Below, piece by piece: positions 6,887 through 16,623 of a stretch of DNA of 58,943 nucleotides. This DNA comes from an uncultured Acetatifactor sp. (lineage in GTDB: Bacteria; Bacillota; Clostridia; Lachnospirales; Lachnospiraceae), in contig CAJUCE010000032.1 of NCBI GenBank assembly GCA_910584865.1, positions 1 through 58,943 on the forward strand, written 5' to 3'. The notes below the pieces were generated by a model. It saw only the letters and a program-made list of their open reading frames with translations. It was not told the DNA's origin and made no database searches. Every line of letters begins with the position of its first letter. Position 1 is the stretch's first letter. The translations under genes and the position numbers were made by a program.

Positions 6887-8836
6887 TTATTTAGAACTCA
6901 TGCGCTTTTTTGCAACCAACAGGATGCCGGCTCCGATCACAAGGATGCCGCCTACTACATAGAAGATTGTAGTACCGATACCACCGGTGGAAGGAAGCAG
7001 GGAACCAGACTGGTTGATAATATCAGCCTGCAACGTATTCTCTCCGAGGGTTATTGGAGCAGACGCATCTTCTACACTAAACTTTTGTGTATCTTTATCA
7101 AACTTGACATCAAAAATTATATCATCGATCGTATTATACCCGGCAGGTGTCTTGGACTCACTCAAAGTATAATGTCCCTCACCTAAGCCAGTGAAAATGA
7201 TACGGCCATCCTCTCCAACCATAGCAGTTACTTTATTATCTACGCCAATTCCGTTCTCAACAAATGTCTTGCTTGTTTTTGTGTACTTTACATAGTTGCC
7301 ACTAGCATCCTTGATATAATCTTTATTATCAAGATCAGGCGTTGCAGGATCAATCAATGTATATTGAGTCTGCTCTTTTCCGTCAACTACCTTCTTCAGC
7401 CCCCAGTATGCACCATCAGGATCAACAGCAAATACTTCCTCCTTAACCAAGGTAATCTTTACGCCGGTACCGCTTAAAGTGAACTCAGCATCTGCCAGAA
7501 TCTCTCCGCTTTCATTGTTCTTCAGGATAGCCAACTCTGTCGTATAGGTATTGACGTCCTTCTCAGGGGTCTCACCTGTGGGGTTTTTAGGATTAGGTCC
7601 TGTCGGTTCAGTATCACCTTTTCCACTGTTGTTCGGGTCGTTGGAATACTTTACGCTGACATAGTTCGGGTTGCCGGTTCCAATAACAGCATTCTCATTC
7701 AATACAGCTGAATACGTAAGAATAACCCATGTGCCTGCCTTAACATTTGTAGCTGCTTTCAGATCATGTGTCCACACCTGAAGCAAAGTACCTTCTTTTG
7801 TAGTAGAACTAGCAGTTTGTGCAGTAGTCTGAGCTTTAAATGTGTCAGTTATATCAGCTGAGTTATTCTCCGTTAATGCATTCATTACATCTGCAACATC
7901 GCTTGCAGATGTGACCTTCTTTCCGTTTACAATGTTGAGATCTGTAACAACCGTAACCTTTACGCCAAACTTATTCCCCTCTGTCTGGTCCTTCGAAAAA
8001 CTCAACCCCTTGCTGAGAGTATCTGCAAACTCTAAATAGTAACTATCAAAATCCCCATAATTTTCAGGAAGTTTTACAGGAATCGTATAATTTACCGTGC
8101 CGCCAATGGGAGCCTCATTATTCTTGAAGTAGTCTTTACCTTCCGTTCCGTCTGGCTTTGTGACACCCTCTTCAATGTATTTGTCGCTCTCTGTGGTACC
8201 TTTCTTAGGTTTAGCGGTTACATCACCAATGATTTCCATCATGTAGCGGGTAAAATCACCATTCAAATCCGGTACAGCAGTATTTGCAACCATGTAATAA
8301 CCTGCATCCAGTCCAGCAAATATATACCCCCTGGCAGCCTCAAATGTTGCTTCTTTGTAGGAAGCTGTAGGCAAAGTAACGTTTCCGGTTTCTGCACTTA
8401 CAATTGCGCCTGATATACACTTAGCGATTTTTGAGGCAAACTCTTGCGCACTCTTTTCATCAAATTTATTTGAATCAGCTGATATGCTTGCAGCGACTTC
8501 ACTTGCGGTCATTGCAACCGTGTCATTACCAACAACTTTTGTAAAAACTTTTGCCGCCTCATCAATATTTACACTTGCACCCCATTCAATGTTAGACAGG
8601 GTTTTCTCATCACCATCTTTACTAAGGTCACCTTTAAAGATTTGATAGATTGCATATGTGTACCCCGCTGTCGTATCTTCAATTGTAAGGCTGAAGTTTC
8701 CTTGACCTGCAGGCGTATTACTAGGATCCTCTGTTCCGTCCGTAGGTGCTGTTGCTGATGCAAATGCCGTAATTGTCATAGCAAATGCCATAACCATCGC
8801 CAGTAACAAACTGGCAAGCTTCTTAATTCGTTTCAT
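6887..8836 (-). CDS. LPXTG backbone pilin (isopeptide-forming fimbrial subunit)
   Basis: The protein has 649 residues with a signal peptide (1-26, AFA). An N-terminal pilin domain ends near VTAKPKK (about 206-212), whose lysine fits the pilin-motif position used by class C sortases. A central domain (about 230-430) and a Cna_B/SpaA-like domain with E-box LSESKTPAGYN (about 565) follow. LPSTGG lies at about 614-619, then a hydrophobic helix and KKRMSSK. The AAAGGAGGG site fixes the start. The next gene downstream is a class C sortase, so polymerisation through the lysine and LPSTG Thr is likely. Domain calls come from motif layout; isopeptide bonds are inferred. Confidence 0.9.
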   Translation of the reverse strand: MKRIKKLASLLLAMVMAFAMTITAFASATAPTDGTEDPSNTPAGQGNFSLTIEDTTAGYTYAIYQIFKGDLSKDGDEKTLSNIEWGASVNIDEAAKVFTKVVGNDTVAMTASEVAASISADSNKFDEKSAQEFASKIAKCISGAIVSAETGNVTLPTASYKEATFEAARGYIFAGLDAGYYMVANTAVPDLNGDFTRYMMEIIGDVTAKPKKGTTESDKYIEEGVTKPDGTEGKDYFKNNEAPIGGTVNYTIPVKLPENYGDFDSYYLEFADTLSKGLSFSKDQTEGNKFGVKVTVVTDLNIVNGKKVTSASDVADVMNALTENNSADITDTFKAQTTAQTASSTTKEGTLLQVWTHDLKAATNVKAGTWVILTYSAVLNENAVIGTGNPNYVSVKYSNDPNNSGKGDTEPTGPNPKNPTGETPEKDVNTYTTELAILKNNESGEILADAEFTLSGTGVKITLVKEEVFAVDPDGAYWGLKKVVDGKEQTQYTLIDPATPDLDNKDYIKDASGNYVKYTKTSKTFVENGIGVDNKVTAMVGEDGRIIFTGLGEGHYTLSESKTPAGYNTIDDIIFDVKFDKDTQKFSVEDASAPITLGENTLQADIINQSGSLLPSTGGIGTTIFYVVGGILVIGAGILLVAKKRMSSK

Positions 8837-8910
8837 AACTTACCCTCCTTTGATTATTTTTGTTTGAAACGATTTTATTTTTGTGAACCCACAAAATTAC
8901 TTCTTTCAGA

Positions 8911-11900
8911 TTAAAGAGACTTTCTTGCCCTCCTTTCTCTGAATTTCTTTTTATACAGAAAGCCTGCGCCAAATATGGTTAGGGCGGCGCCTGCCATTGT
9001 ATATAATCCGAACCCTGAACCGCCGGTTTCCGGCAATTCATAAAAGACCTCGTTGATGATCACAAACGGATTCTTGCTGGTTCCGCTGCCCTCCAGGCCG
9101 GCTGCTTCAATGCGGTACTCCATGGTTGTTCGATCCAATGTAATCGTAACCATAATCGGCTCCTCTAAAAGCTTATACCCCTCCGGAGCCTTGGTCTCAA
9201 CCAGCCTGTAGGTTCCTTCCGCTAAATTCTTGTAAGAGGCAATTCCCGCAGCGTCGGTTGTCACCGTTGCCACACACATCCATTCCTGATTCCGGCCTGT
9301 GTCTCCTGCGTTCTCCGACTCCGCGCCCTGATCCGCTGTGCTGTCATTCTCCGGGTTCGTTCCCCCAGCCGTCTGTTCCGCATTCTGCAGCCGCTCCAGT
9401 GCAAACTCTGCTCCGGACAGGCTTACGCCCCTATCGTCCATCTTCTGTATCACAAATCCCGCAAAGGAAATCTGCGCTTTTACGTAGTTGGACTCTAAAT
9501 TTTCTGCTGAAACAAATGTCCCCGTAGAATATCCAAAGCTGTTGGTAGCCTCCAGATAAACGGCAGTACCCGTATCCCTGTCCTCGCCTTCTTTCTGCTC
9601 TAATATTTCAGATGATTCCTCCGACAGAGAGTCCGTTATTTTAACCGGAATAATAAACTCCACACTTTCGTTCCCCAATACTTTGGTTTCCTCCTGGGCA
9701 ACAAATTTGAAAGCCGTAATATCTTCCCAGCTATCCACCGCGCTCTGCTCTACCCATATGTTGTCAGCCGTTAACAGTTCATTCATAGCCTTACTATACA
9801 CATCCTGGGAATTCGTATAATAAACGCTATATCCTGCCGGAATCCCAGTAATTGGCCCTGATAGCTTCACGGTAAATTCTGATCCCCGTTCCGCTTTATT
9901 ATTAATACTGCGGTCACCATTCTCAGGCAGCACGTCATAGACTTGCAGATTCTCAAGAGGCGTCGTTAAAATATTTTTAATTCTCAGCTTATACTGGAAT
10001 TTATCTCCTATTCCAAACCGCAAGATTGCCTTCTTCCAGTCGTTTGACCCCTCCTTTGCAATAAATTTCTCCGCGTAAACAGCTGCCGGAGCCAGAATAT
10101 TTCCTTCTCCACGGCTCCAACGGATCCACTTATCAGTTCCTTTTCCGTCCAGATTATACTCATCCTGGATCCGTCCATGGTCTACAGGCGGTTCGTCAAA
10201 ATCATCACTCAGAAGATATGCATTATTTATATACTGTCCTACAGACGCATTTGCCTTCGCCCACACCTTGAGGGTAAATAGAATCCCGTTCGTCCCGTCC
10301 GAAGCATCCAGCACTTCTCTGACCTTATCTACATTTAGATACAAGATTACCGCTGTTCTTCCGCTGTTATGGTAATTCTCAATAGTGTCGACATCCCTCA
10401 CATATTCTCCGCCCGTTCCAAATTCAATTCTTCCATCTCGAAGCTCCAGCGCCTCTGGAAGTAAATCGATTACGCGCAAATCTTCATATTCTTTATCCCC
10501 TTTCAGCGCCCCTTTCACATAAAAATAACAGTAGTTTATGATCTCCTTCGTAGTCAGCGTACCGTCAGGATTCTCCGTCGTACCGGGATACTCCATATTC
10601 GCACTGTGCATCTGTTTCTCAATCCAGATATTTTCATAAGTATCAATCAACTTAAATTTGTTTTTACTTGTCAGGAAGATCGTAGTCTCGGGTACATCCT
10701 TCACTTGGTAATCTACAACGGCCACATTCTCATAAACGTTCTTTAAATCGTTTTCCGCTCCCCCTATAAAATGTTTCTCCTCCGGTTTTCGGAAAGTAGA
10801 GATCGGCCATACCTTTATTCCCTTCTCTATCCCTAAAGAAAAGCCCTCCTTAAAATAAACCTTAAAGCTCTTGTACTCCTTTGACGGATCCAGCTCCAGT
10901 GTCCACGGGTTGGTCCAGTAGGAACCATATTGAAATGAACCCTTCGTGAAATAATCCGCATATTTCTCCTTATCGCTCAGGTCATACTTATCTGTCTGCC
11001 CATCATAAGTAACTGCTTCCACATAGTCCAAGTTCTTAATTAATTCCCCATCTGATGGATCGCCTTGGTTACCATCAGGAAACCTAATATACTGAAACTT
11101 CAGCCTCTCATCTATCTGCTTATCTTCTATGTGGATATTGACCAACTGCGCTACATCGTTATTTTTAAAAGCCAGTTCCCACCTGTATTCGCCGGCCCGC
11201 ATAGCGGGGGTATCCATGATTGTATCTGCCGAATTGCCTTTTGCGAAGCTTCCCTTTGCTCCGGGCTGGTTTGTCAGTGTAAAAATAAGATCATCCTCAC
11301 ATTTATCCGGCTGCTCTCCCTCTGATGGCCTTACCGGCTCGCACACTGCCTTTACCTTGTTCGTAAGATTTTTTGTCAGGAATCCATCCGATTGTTCCTC
11401 GTCAATCTTACATCCCGGAAAGCTCAGCTTCAATTCCGCATTCATGATCCTATTCATCAGCAAGCTGTCATAATCTATAGGTTTCCAATCCGGCTCTACC
11501 TGAAAAGTTCGTTTTACCACCGTTGAGCCATCCTCATCCTGGCTTAATTCCCATCCCGGATTTACCTCGGGATCAAATACCGCAATTTGTTCCTTTCCGC
11601 CTTGATCAATATACTTAGGCAATACATCCGTCAGTGTGATCTTCTTATACCCTCTCAGCTGCCAGGCCTCATTACCAATCTTATACCAAAAGCTGACATA
11701 CTGGTCACTTTCCACTACTCCATCCACTACTTTGGCTGCTACTCTTGTGTAATCCTCCTTCATTGCCTCATTCTGATTTGTATTAACGTATTTTATTATT
11801 TCCGGTTCATCGTACTTGGGGCAGTACACATTTTTCTCCGTTATACCGGGCAATTCCGCTTCCCCTGCTTCAATTGTAGCAAAGATCTTCAGCTCGTAGT

Positions 11901-14829
11901 CCTTTGGTACCTCCGCGTTCTTAAAGGTCATTGCAAAAGGAAGCTCAAGTGCCAGGGTAGGAATATAGTCCATAACTTTAAGGCCGATTTTATAATAGTC
12001 TTCCCCGTCCTTTGTTACCTCTGTTACCTCACTGATTTCATGCTTTATGAGCGTCTCGGGAATTCCAAGAATACGGATCCCTTCTTTCTTTACATACTTT
12101 TGCGGAATGTAAAGCGATATTGTTACCTCATCTACCTTATCAATGGTTCCCGATATTCCTGTGGTATATATCTTGAAGTTACCAAACATTTCTTCATGGG
12201 AATAATGTTTCTCTCCTTCAGGCTTCTCTTTATGAGTCTGCTTATCCCCGTACAACAATTCCAGAACCACTCCGCCGCCCTGTTCGCCTATAGGGAAAAA
12301 TCCGGCCCATTCCGGTACACCTTCTGGTTTTTCCACCATTCCGGATGTTCCCATTAACTCCCACAGCGTCAGGAGATACCCTGCTCCTGTCACATATTCC
12401 CGCAGTTCCTCATCCAAGTCCAGATATGCGCTATAAGCTTCCTGTATCTGGACCAACAGGGACTCCATGTATTCGGTGAAAGCTTCTTTCCCCTCTTCTC
12501 CGGCTTTGTCGTACTCCGCAATCTTCGCCATTATTTCTTCCTCGGAAGGCAATGCGGCGATTAGCTGATTCACATTCTCTATTTCCGCGTATTCTTCCTC
12601 CGTGACAAGGCATTTCCAGAAATGGCTGTGTTCCTCCAACCCACAGGTCTGGTTCCCGTCTTCATCCAGGCAGTCTTCCCCGTGGATATGCTCCTCTTTT
12701 TTGCAGTAGTACACTGCTTCCGGTTCTTCCAGGCAGGTCTCATCGTGGATGTGTTCTTGCAGTTCGCAGGTCAGGTTTCCTTCCTCGTCCAGGCACTCCT
12801 CACCGTGGGTATGTTCCTCTTTTTCGCAATAAAACACAGGATCTTCCACCAAGCAGACTGCATTGTGAGTGTGTTCCTCCTTCTCGCAGACCAAATTTCC
12901 TTTCTCACTCAGGCACTCCTCACCGTGGGTATGCTCTTCTTTTCCGCAGTAAAACACGGGATTCTCCACCTGGCAAGCTGCATCATGGGTGTGCTCTTCC
13001 AGTTCGCAGGTCAGGCTGCCGTCGCCGTCATAGCATTCTCCACCGTGTTCGTGCTCTTCTTTACCACAGTAGTACACCGCTTCCTGCTCTTCCTTGCAGG
13101 TCTCGTCATGAGTATGTTCTTCCAGTTCACAGGTCAGGCTGCCGTCCTCGTCCAGGCATTCGTCGCCGTGGGTATGTTCCTCTTTGCCGCAATCGTATGT
13201 GGTCTCTTCCTGCTTTCCATAATCGCAGATCAGTTTTCCTGCCTCGTCATAGCATTCCAGAGAATGGATATGGGTGGCCTCATGGCCGCAGATCAGATTT
13301 CCTTCCCCATCGTAACAGCTCTCCTCGTGGATATGGAGTATTGCCCCATTGTTCAGGGCTGCCACTTCCTCCGGCGTCAGTTCCACTTCCTTGAAGCAGT
13401 CTCCCTGATGTACATGCTCCTCCAGCTGGAACAGTCCGCAAGATGAGACGCTTCCCTCGATGAGAGTGCCGTCTTCATGGAAGCATTCCTCTCCATAACA
13501 GCTGTCGTCATGGGTATGGAGTTCCAATTCCCCACAGACCAGTCTGGTCACTTCCTGATAACAGGCATCCGTATGGACATGGGTGCTCTCTACGGCTGTA
13601 CCGGATTCCGGGGTATTCTCCTGGGGCATGCTGCCTGCCGCCGGATCCGGGTTTCCTGATAAGTCGCCATTCTCAGTTTCTGATATTTCAGCGTTATCTT
13701 CCACGCCCGCGCTCCCCTCCGCGCCGCCTTCCGTATCTGTCCCGACTCCCACTGTAGCTGCTGCCTGGGAATAACAGGCATCTATATGTTCATGTTCTTC
13801 TTTTTCGCAGATCAGGCTGGCAGTATAGCATTCCTCTTCATGGATATGCTCTTCCTTCCCGCAGGCGTATACCTCCTTATAGCATCCGGCAATGTGCCCA
13901 TGCTTTTCCATACCGCAGATTACGTTTCCGTCCGCATCATAGCAGTTCTCCTGATGGGTATGGGGTTCCGCACCGCAAATCACCTCACCTTTCCCATTGT
14001 AGCATCCGATTATATGTGTATGCTCTTCCATACCGCAGACTACATTGCCCTCTGCGTCACAGCACTCTTCCGCGTGCGTATGAACATCCAGTGGACAGAC
14101 AAGCTCCTGGACAATACAGTTCCCTTCATGAGCATGCTCTTCCACATAGCCGCAGACAGGAATATTGTCGTAGCACTCTTCTGTATGTTTATGGGCTTCT
14201 ATCCCGCAGGAAAGCTCCTGAACCGCCTGGTCTGCAGCGTTTCCGGTATCCCCTGCAGGGGCTGCGCCTTCCGCGTTATCCAAGCTGCCCTGAGTTTCTT
14301 CTGTTGCTTCGGAATCTCCCGTACCGCTCTGGGTTTCTGCTGCAGTTCCCGTGTCTTCTGTTATCGTTCCTGTATTTCCTGGTTCAGAACCATCCGTTGC
14401 TCCGGAAACCTCCCCGTCAGAAATATCTGCTGCTTCCTCTCCGCATATTAGGATTGTTTCCGTCACATAGCACTCATCCGTATGTTCATGAGCCTTCCTC
14501 TCCTCCAGAGTACAGGTCAGCTTCCCGTCTGCACTGTAGCACTTGTCGTTGTGCATATGGACTACATAATCCGCATAGCCGCAGATAAGCCCCTCTCCCG
14601 GGTTTCCCGCCTCGTCTTTTTCATAGCACGCTTCCGTATGCTCATGTACTTCGAGAGAGCAATCAAGCACTTCCATCTTGTGGGTCATTGCCTGACCATA
14701 CAGTTTCAGGGCCATGACTGTTCCATAACCGACTATCACAGCAAGGCACAGGAAAACCACCGCCCGACGTCTGTACTGTTTCTTTTCTTTCAGGAGTTTT
14801 CCCGCCTGTGTCAAAAAATCAACTTTCAT
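8911..14829 (-). CDS. Giant LPXTG surface protein with 26 HxHxxxC repeats and SpaA domain
   Basis: The protein has 1972 residues. An N-terminal hydrophobic segment (about 23-45) acts as the export signal. From about residue 55 to 741 there are 26 HxHxxxC units, most preceded by a Cys five to seven residues upstream, as in CGKEEHTHGEEC. Long low-complexity linkers separate some units. A helical stretch (about 745-830), a large beta-rich adhesin-like region and one SpaA/Cna_B domain (about 1790-1905) follow, then LPETGG (about 1932) and a helix with KKKFRERRARKSL. The Cys/His spacing suggests metal binding or dense disulfides. It is probably the tip or accessory pilin; the pilin and sortase follow directly. 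Confidence 0.85.
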   Translation of the reverse strand: MKVDFLTQAGKLLKEKKQYRRRAVVFLCLAVIVGYGTVMALKLYGQAMTHKMEVLDCSLEVHEHTEACYEKDEAGNPGEGLICGYADYVVHMHNDKCYSADGKLTCTLEERKAHEHTDECYVTETILICGEEAADISDGEVSGATDGSEPGNTGTITEDTGTAAETQSGTGDSEATEETQGSLDNAEGAAPAGDTGNAADQAVQELSCGIEAHKHTEECYDNIPVCGYVEEHAHEGNCIVQELVCPLDVHTHAEECCDAEGNVVCGMEEHTHIIGCYNGKGEVICGAEPHTHQENCYDADGNVICGMEKHGHIAGCYKEVYACGKEEHIHEEECYTASLICEKEEHEHIDACYSQAAATVGVGTDTEGGAEGSAGVEDNAEISETENGDLSGNPDPAAGSMPQENTPESGTAVESTHVHTDACYQEVTRLVCGELELHTHDDSCYGEECFHEDGTLIEGSVSSCGLFQLEEHVHQGDCFKEVELTPEEVAALNNGAILHIHEESCYDGEGNLICGHEATHIHSLECYDEAGKLICDYGKQEETTYDCGKEEHTHGDECLDEDGSLTCELEEHTHDETCKEEQEAVYYCGKEEHEHGGECYDGDGSLTCELEEHTHDAACQVENPVFYCGKEEHTHGEECLSEKGNLVCEKEEHTHNAVCLVEDPVFYCEKEEHTHGEECLDEEGNLTCELQEHIHDETCLEEPEAVYYCKKEEHIHGEDCLDEDGNQTCGLEEHSHFWKCLVTEEEYAEIENVNQLIAALPSEEEIMAKIAEYDKAGEEGKEAFTEYMESLLVQIQEAYSAYLDLDEELREYVTGAGYLLTLWELMGTSGMVEKPEGVPEWAGFFPIGEQGGGVVLELLYGDKQTHKEKPEGEKHYSHEEMFGNFKIYTTGISGTIDKVDEVTISLYIPQKYVKKEGIRILGIPETLIKHEISEVTEVTKDGEDYYKIGLKVMDYIPTLALELPFAMTFKNAEVPKDYELKIFATIEAGEAELPGITEKNVYCPKYDEPEIIKYVNTNQNEAMKEDYTRVAAKVVDGVVESDQYVSFWYKIGNEAWQLRGYKKITLTDVLPKYIDQGGKEQIAVFDPEVNPGWELSQDEDGSTVVKRTFQVEPDWKPIDYDSLLMNRIMNAELKLSFPGCKIDEEQSDGFLTKNLTNKVKAVCEPVRPSEGEQPDKCEDDLIFTLTNQPGAKGSFAKGNSADTIMDTPAMRAGEYRWELAFKNNDVAQLVNIHIEDKQIDERLKFQYIRFPDGNQGDPSDGELIKNLDYVEAVTYDGQTDKYDLSDKEKYADYFTKGSFQYGSYWTNPWTLELDPSKEYKSFKVYFKEGFSLGIEKGIKVWPISTFRKPEEKHFIGGAENDLKNVYENVAVVDYQVKDVPETTIFLTSKNKFKLIDTYENIWIEKQMHSANMEYPGTTENPDGTLTTKEIINYCYFYVKGALKGDKEYEDLRVIDLLPEALELRDGRIEFGTGGEYVRDVDTIENYHNSGRTAVILYLNVDKVREVLDASDGTNGILFTLKVWAKANASVGQYINNAYLLSDDFDEPPVDHGRIQDEYNLDGKGTDKWIRWSRGEGNILAPAAVYAEKFIAKEGSNDWKKAILRFGIGDKFQYKLRIKNILTTPLENLQVYDVLPENGDRSINNKAERGSEFTVKLSGPITGIPAGYSVYYTNSQDVYSKAMNELLTADNIWVEQSAVDSWEDITAFKFVAQEETKVLGNESVEFIIPVKITDSLSEESSEILEQKEGEDRDTGTAVYLEATNSFGYSTGTFVSAENLESNYVKAQISFAGFVIQKMDDRGVSLSGAEFALERLQNAEQTAGGTNPENDSTADQGAESENAGDTGRNQEWMCVATVTTDAAGIASYKNLAEGTYRLVETKAPEGYKLLEEPIMVTITLDRTTMEYRIEAAGLEGSGTSKNPFVIINEVFYELPETGGSGFGLYTMAGAALTIFGAGFLYKKKFRERRARKSL
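12606..14665 (-). repeat. Coding repeats: HxHxxxC modules
   Basis: Twenty-six HxHxxxC motifs lie in one reading frame, often as C-x-x-E-E-H-x-H-x-x-x-C with alternating CELEEHTHDETC and CGKEEHTHGEEC types in the later half. The later units are more alike, which fits recent local duplication. The protein fragment is extremely rich in Cys, His and Glu. Confidence 0.85.
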
Positions 14830-14861
14830 AATGCCGTCTCCTTCCTTCTACCGTTCTTCTA

Positions 14862-15446
14862 TCACTTCACGATCCCGAATCCTTCCAACGGCCAGACTCG
14901 GATCAGTATCTTTCCAATCACCATATCATTGCTGACACATCCCACCGCCGTATTCCGGCTGTCTATGCTGGTGGTTCTGTGATCCCCCATGACAAAGCAT
15001 CTCCCGTCCGGCACCTGGTAGGGCAATGTGATGTTGCAATCCCCCAGTGCTTTATCCGTCACATAAGGTTCCTCCAGCAGTTCCTCGTTTACGTAGACAT
15101 TTCCTTCCTTATCGATGTCCACCCAGTCCCCCGGCGCGGCAATCACCCGTTTCACCAGGATGTTGTTGTTAAAGTAAAAGGCAATGATATCACCTGTCTC
15201 ATATCCCGAACTGTTCAGCGCCACCACGATGTCCTCGTCCTGCAGGGAATCCGTCATGGAGGTTCCGCTGATCTGCAGCACCGGGAGCAGGAGCACCGCT
15301 ATCAGCACCGCCGCAGCAGCTACCACTACCAGGGAGAACGCCGTGCTCCGGAGGACGTTGCCGTATCTTTTCCGGTACCGTGTTCTCTCCAGTTCCGCCT
15401 CCAGCGCTTCCAAATCCGGCAGTTCTAATCTCTTTTCCTCGCTCAT
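14862..15446 (-). CDS. lepB: Signal peptidase I (prokaryotic Ser/Lys type)
   Basis: This 194-residue membrane protease removes Sec signal peptides. After a cytoplasmic N-terminus and one transmembrane helix (about 35-58) come SGTSM with the catalytic Ser (about 63), VKRVIAAPGD with the catalytic Lys (about 99) and the GDHRTTSIDSRN box. The TTG in frame 6 bases upstream is rejected because AGAGGG is correctly spaced for the ATG at 15446. It differs from the SipW-type enzyme at the left end, which uses His. A dedicated peptidase next to pilins is common in Gram-positive pilus loci and probably processes the large pilin precursors. Confidence 0.92.
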   Translation of the reverse strand: MSEEKRLELPDLEALEAELERTRYRKRYGNVLRSTAFSLVVVAAAAVLIAVLLLPVLQISGTSMTDSLQDEDIVVALNSSGYETGDIIAFYFNNNILVKRVIAAPGDWVDIDKEGNVYVNEELLEEPYVTDKALGDCNITLPYQVPDGRCFVMGDHRTTSIDSRNTAVGCVSNDMVIGKILIRVWPLEGFGIVK

Positions 15447-15543
15447 GTGCAACCCTCTATGTTATTGGTCTTTCATTCGGAACCTTCCCACCGCGGTCTT
15501 CCGTATCCGCAGCCGGTACCTCCAGGTTCCCGGCCATCTTCAT

Positions 15544-16107
15544 TCATAATAATGTCTTCAATCTCTCCAAAAGCTCCGGCCAAAGCCCGCTTTCCTTCAT
15601 TTCCTTCCATCTGTCGGACCGGAGTCTCTCTATCTCTGTCTCCAGCCTTTCATTCTTCTCGTCCCTGCGGTCCGTCTGTTCCCGCAGTTTGTCGATCAGC
15701 CCGTCCTTGGCATTCAGCTTCTCCTTCAAACGCTTCAGCTGCTCCTCCCGAACGGCTGTCTCCTCCGCCAGCTGTACGTCCTTTTCATCCAGACGCCCCT
15801 TCAGCTTTTCAACCAGCGCGTCCTTCTCATCCAACTTCTCCTTCAGGCGTTCCAGCTGATCCGCCGTGTCGGCGGCTTGCCCTGCCATCTCTGCATCCTT
15901 TTCATCCAGGCGTCTCTTCAACTTTTCTATGAGTTCATCCTTTTCGTCCAGCTTCTCCTTCAGGCGTCCGTTGCTTCCCAGAGCCTGGGCCAGCTCATCC
16001 TCTCTCTCCTTCAGGGAGGCCCCCAGTCTGGAAGCCTCCCTGCTCTGCTCCACCAACAGTTCCAGAAGATCATGCCTGTTCAATTTCCGTAATTCTTTTT
16101 CCGTCAT
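15544..16107 (-). CDS. Coiled-coil protein of unknown function
   Basis: The protein has 187 residues and no signal peptide. After a short N-terminal motif (MTEKELRKLNRHDLLELL) almost the entire chain is heptad-rich, with repeated LKEKLDEKD and RLDEKD units (about residues 45-150). It ends in a conserved-looking hydrophobic segment, LWPELLERLKTLL. I do not recognise a characterised family. Its place between the signal peptidase and the small SWQG-type protein in a pilus locus suggests a cytoplasmic scaffold or assembly role, but this is inference. GAGGCC precedes the ATG. Confidence 0.75.
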   Translation of the reverse strand: MTEKELRKLNRHDLLELLVEQSREASRLGASLKEREDELAQALGSNGRLKEKLDEKDELIEKLKRRLDEKDAEMAGQAADTADQLERLKEKLDEKDALVEKLKGRLDEKDVQLAEETAVREEQLKRLKEKLNAKDGLIDKLREQTDRRDEKNERLETEIERLRSDRWKEMKESGLWPELLERLKTLL

Positions 16108-16176
16108 GTCCGGCCTCGTTTTCGATATGTTTCCCGTCTTTCGTCCGTTTCCGTTTTCTCTGTATGTCCACTCGGT

Positions 16177-16548
16177 TTATTCACCCAGAATCTCATCCAG
16201 CAGCTGAATCAGCTCGATGGCGCTGTGGAATACCGTCTCCCGATTCTCTTCCTGCCAGATCAGCCTGCCCTGCCATGTATAATGTTCCCGAAACAAGATC
16301 TGAATTCGGAATATCTCGCCCTTCTTCACATCGCCGCGAGGCACCAGAGGCAGGGCACGGTTCGGGCATCCCTCCAGATCGATCAGGCTGTTCAGGAGCA
16401 GAACCAGTTGGGACAGGCTCTGTATCTTCTCGCTTTTCTCCAACCTTGGATGAAGCAGCCAGCCATCCATAATGCCATTATGATAGGACAATACCGTAAC
16501 AATCGCCTCCCGGCTCTGACAGGGAATCATTTTTTCCCGAAGCATCAT
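16177..16548 (-). CDS. Small conserved hypothetical protein, paralogue of the 17961-18473 protein
   Basis: The protein has 123 residues from the ATG at 16548, which has a GGAAGAGGTGG ribosome binding site; a TTG start further upstream is less likely. It has no signal peptide or membrane segment. The C-terminal half, with FRIQILFREHYTWQGRLIW then FHSAIELIQLLDEIL, aligns with the protein encoded at 17961-18473 (FIVRVQYRQHSSWQGEVTW, LELMEWVEGI). The pair therefore shares one small domain of unknown function. It lies between the regulator and the coiled-coil gene. A regulatory or sensory role linked to the BTAD protein is possible but not shown. Confidence 0.7.
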   Translation of the reverse strand: MMLREKMIPCQSREAIVTVLSYHNGIMDGWLLHPRLEKSEKIQSLSQLVLLLNSLIDLEGCPNRALPLVPRGDVKKGEIFRIQILFREHYTWQGRLIWQEENRETVFHSAIELIQLLDEILGE

Positions 16549-16623
16549 ACACAGCCACCTCTTCCTCTCTTTTCTGTCTCCACTATAGCAAAACCAGGTT
16601 ATCAACCGGTTATTTTCCGGAAA

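Noticed and set aside
13786..14451. Plus-strand frames with hydrophobic segments opposite the HxHxxxC repeats
   Set aside because: Phe/Leu-rich patterns result from reading the His/Glu codons on the opposite strand; the repeats themselves clearly encode the minus-strand protein.
15380..15932. Ser-rich plus-strand frames
   Set aside because: They are mirror images of the coiled-coil gene and signal peptidase gene on the minus strand.
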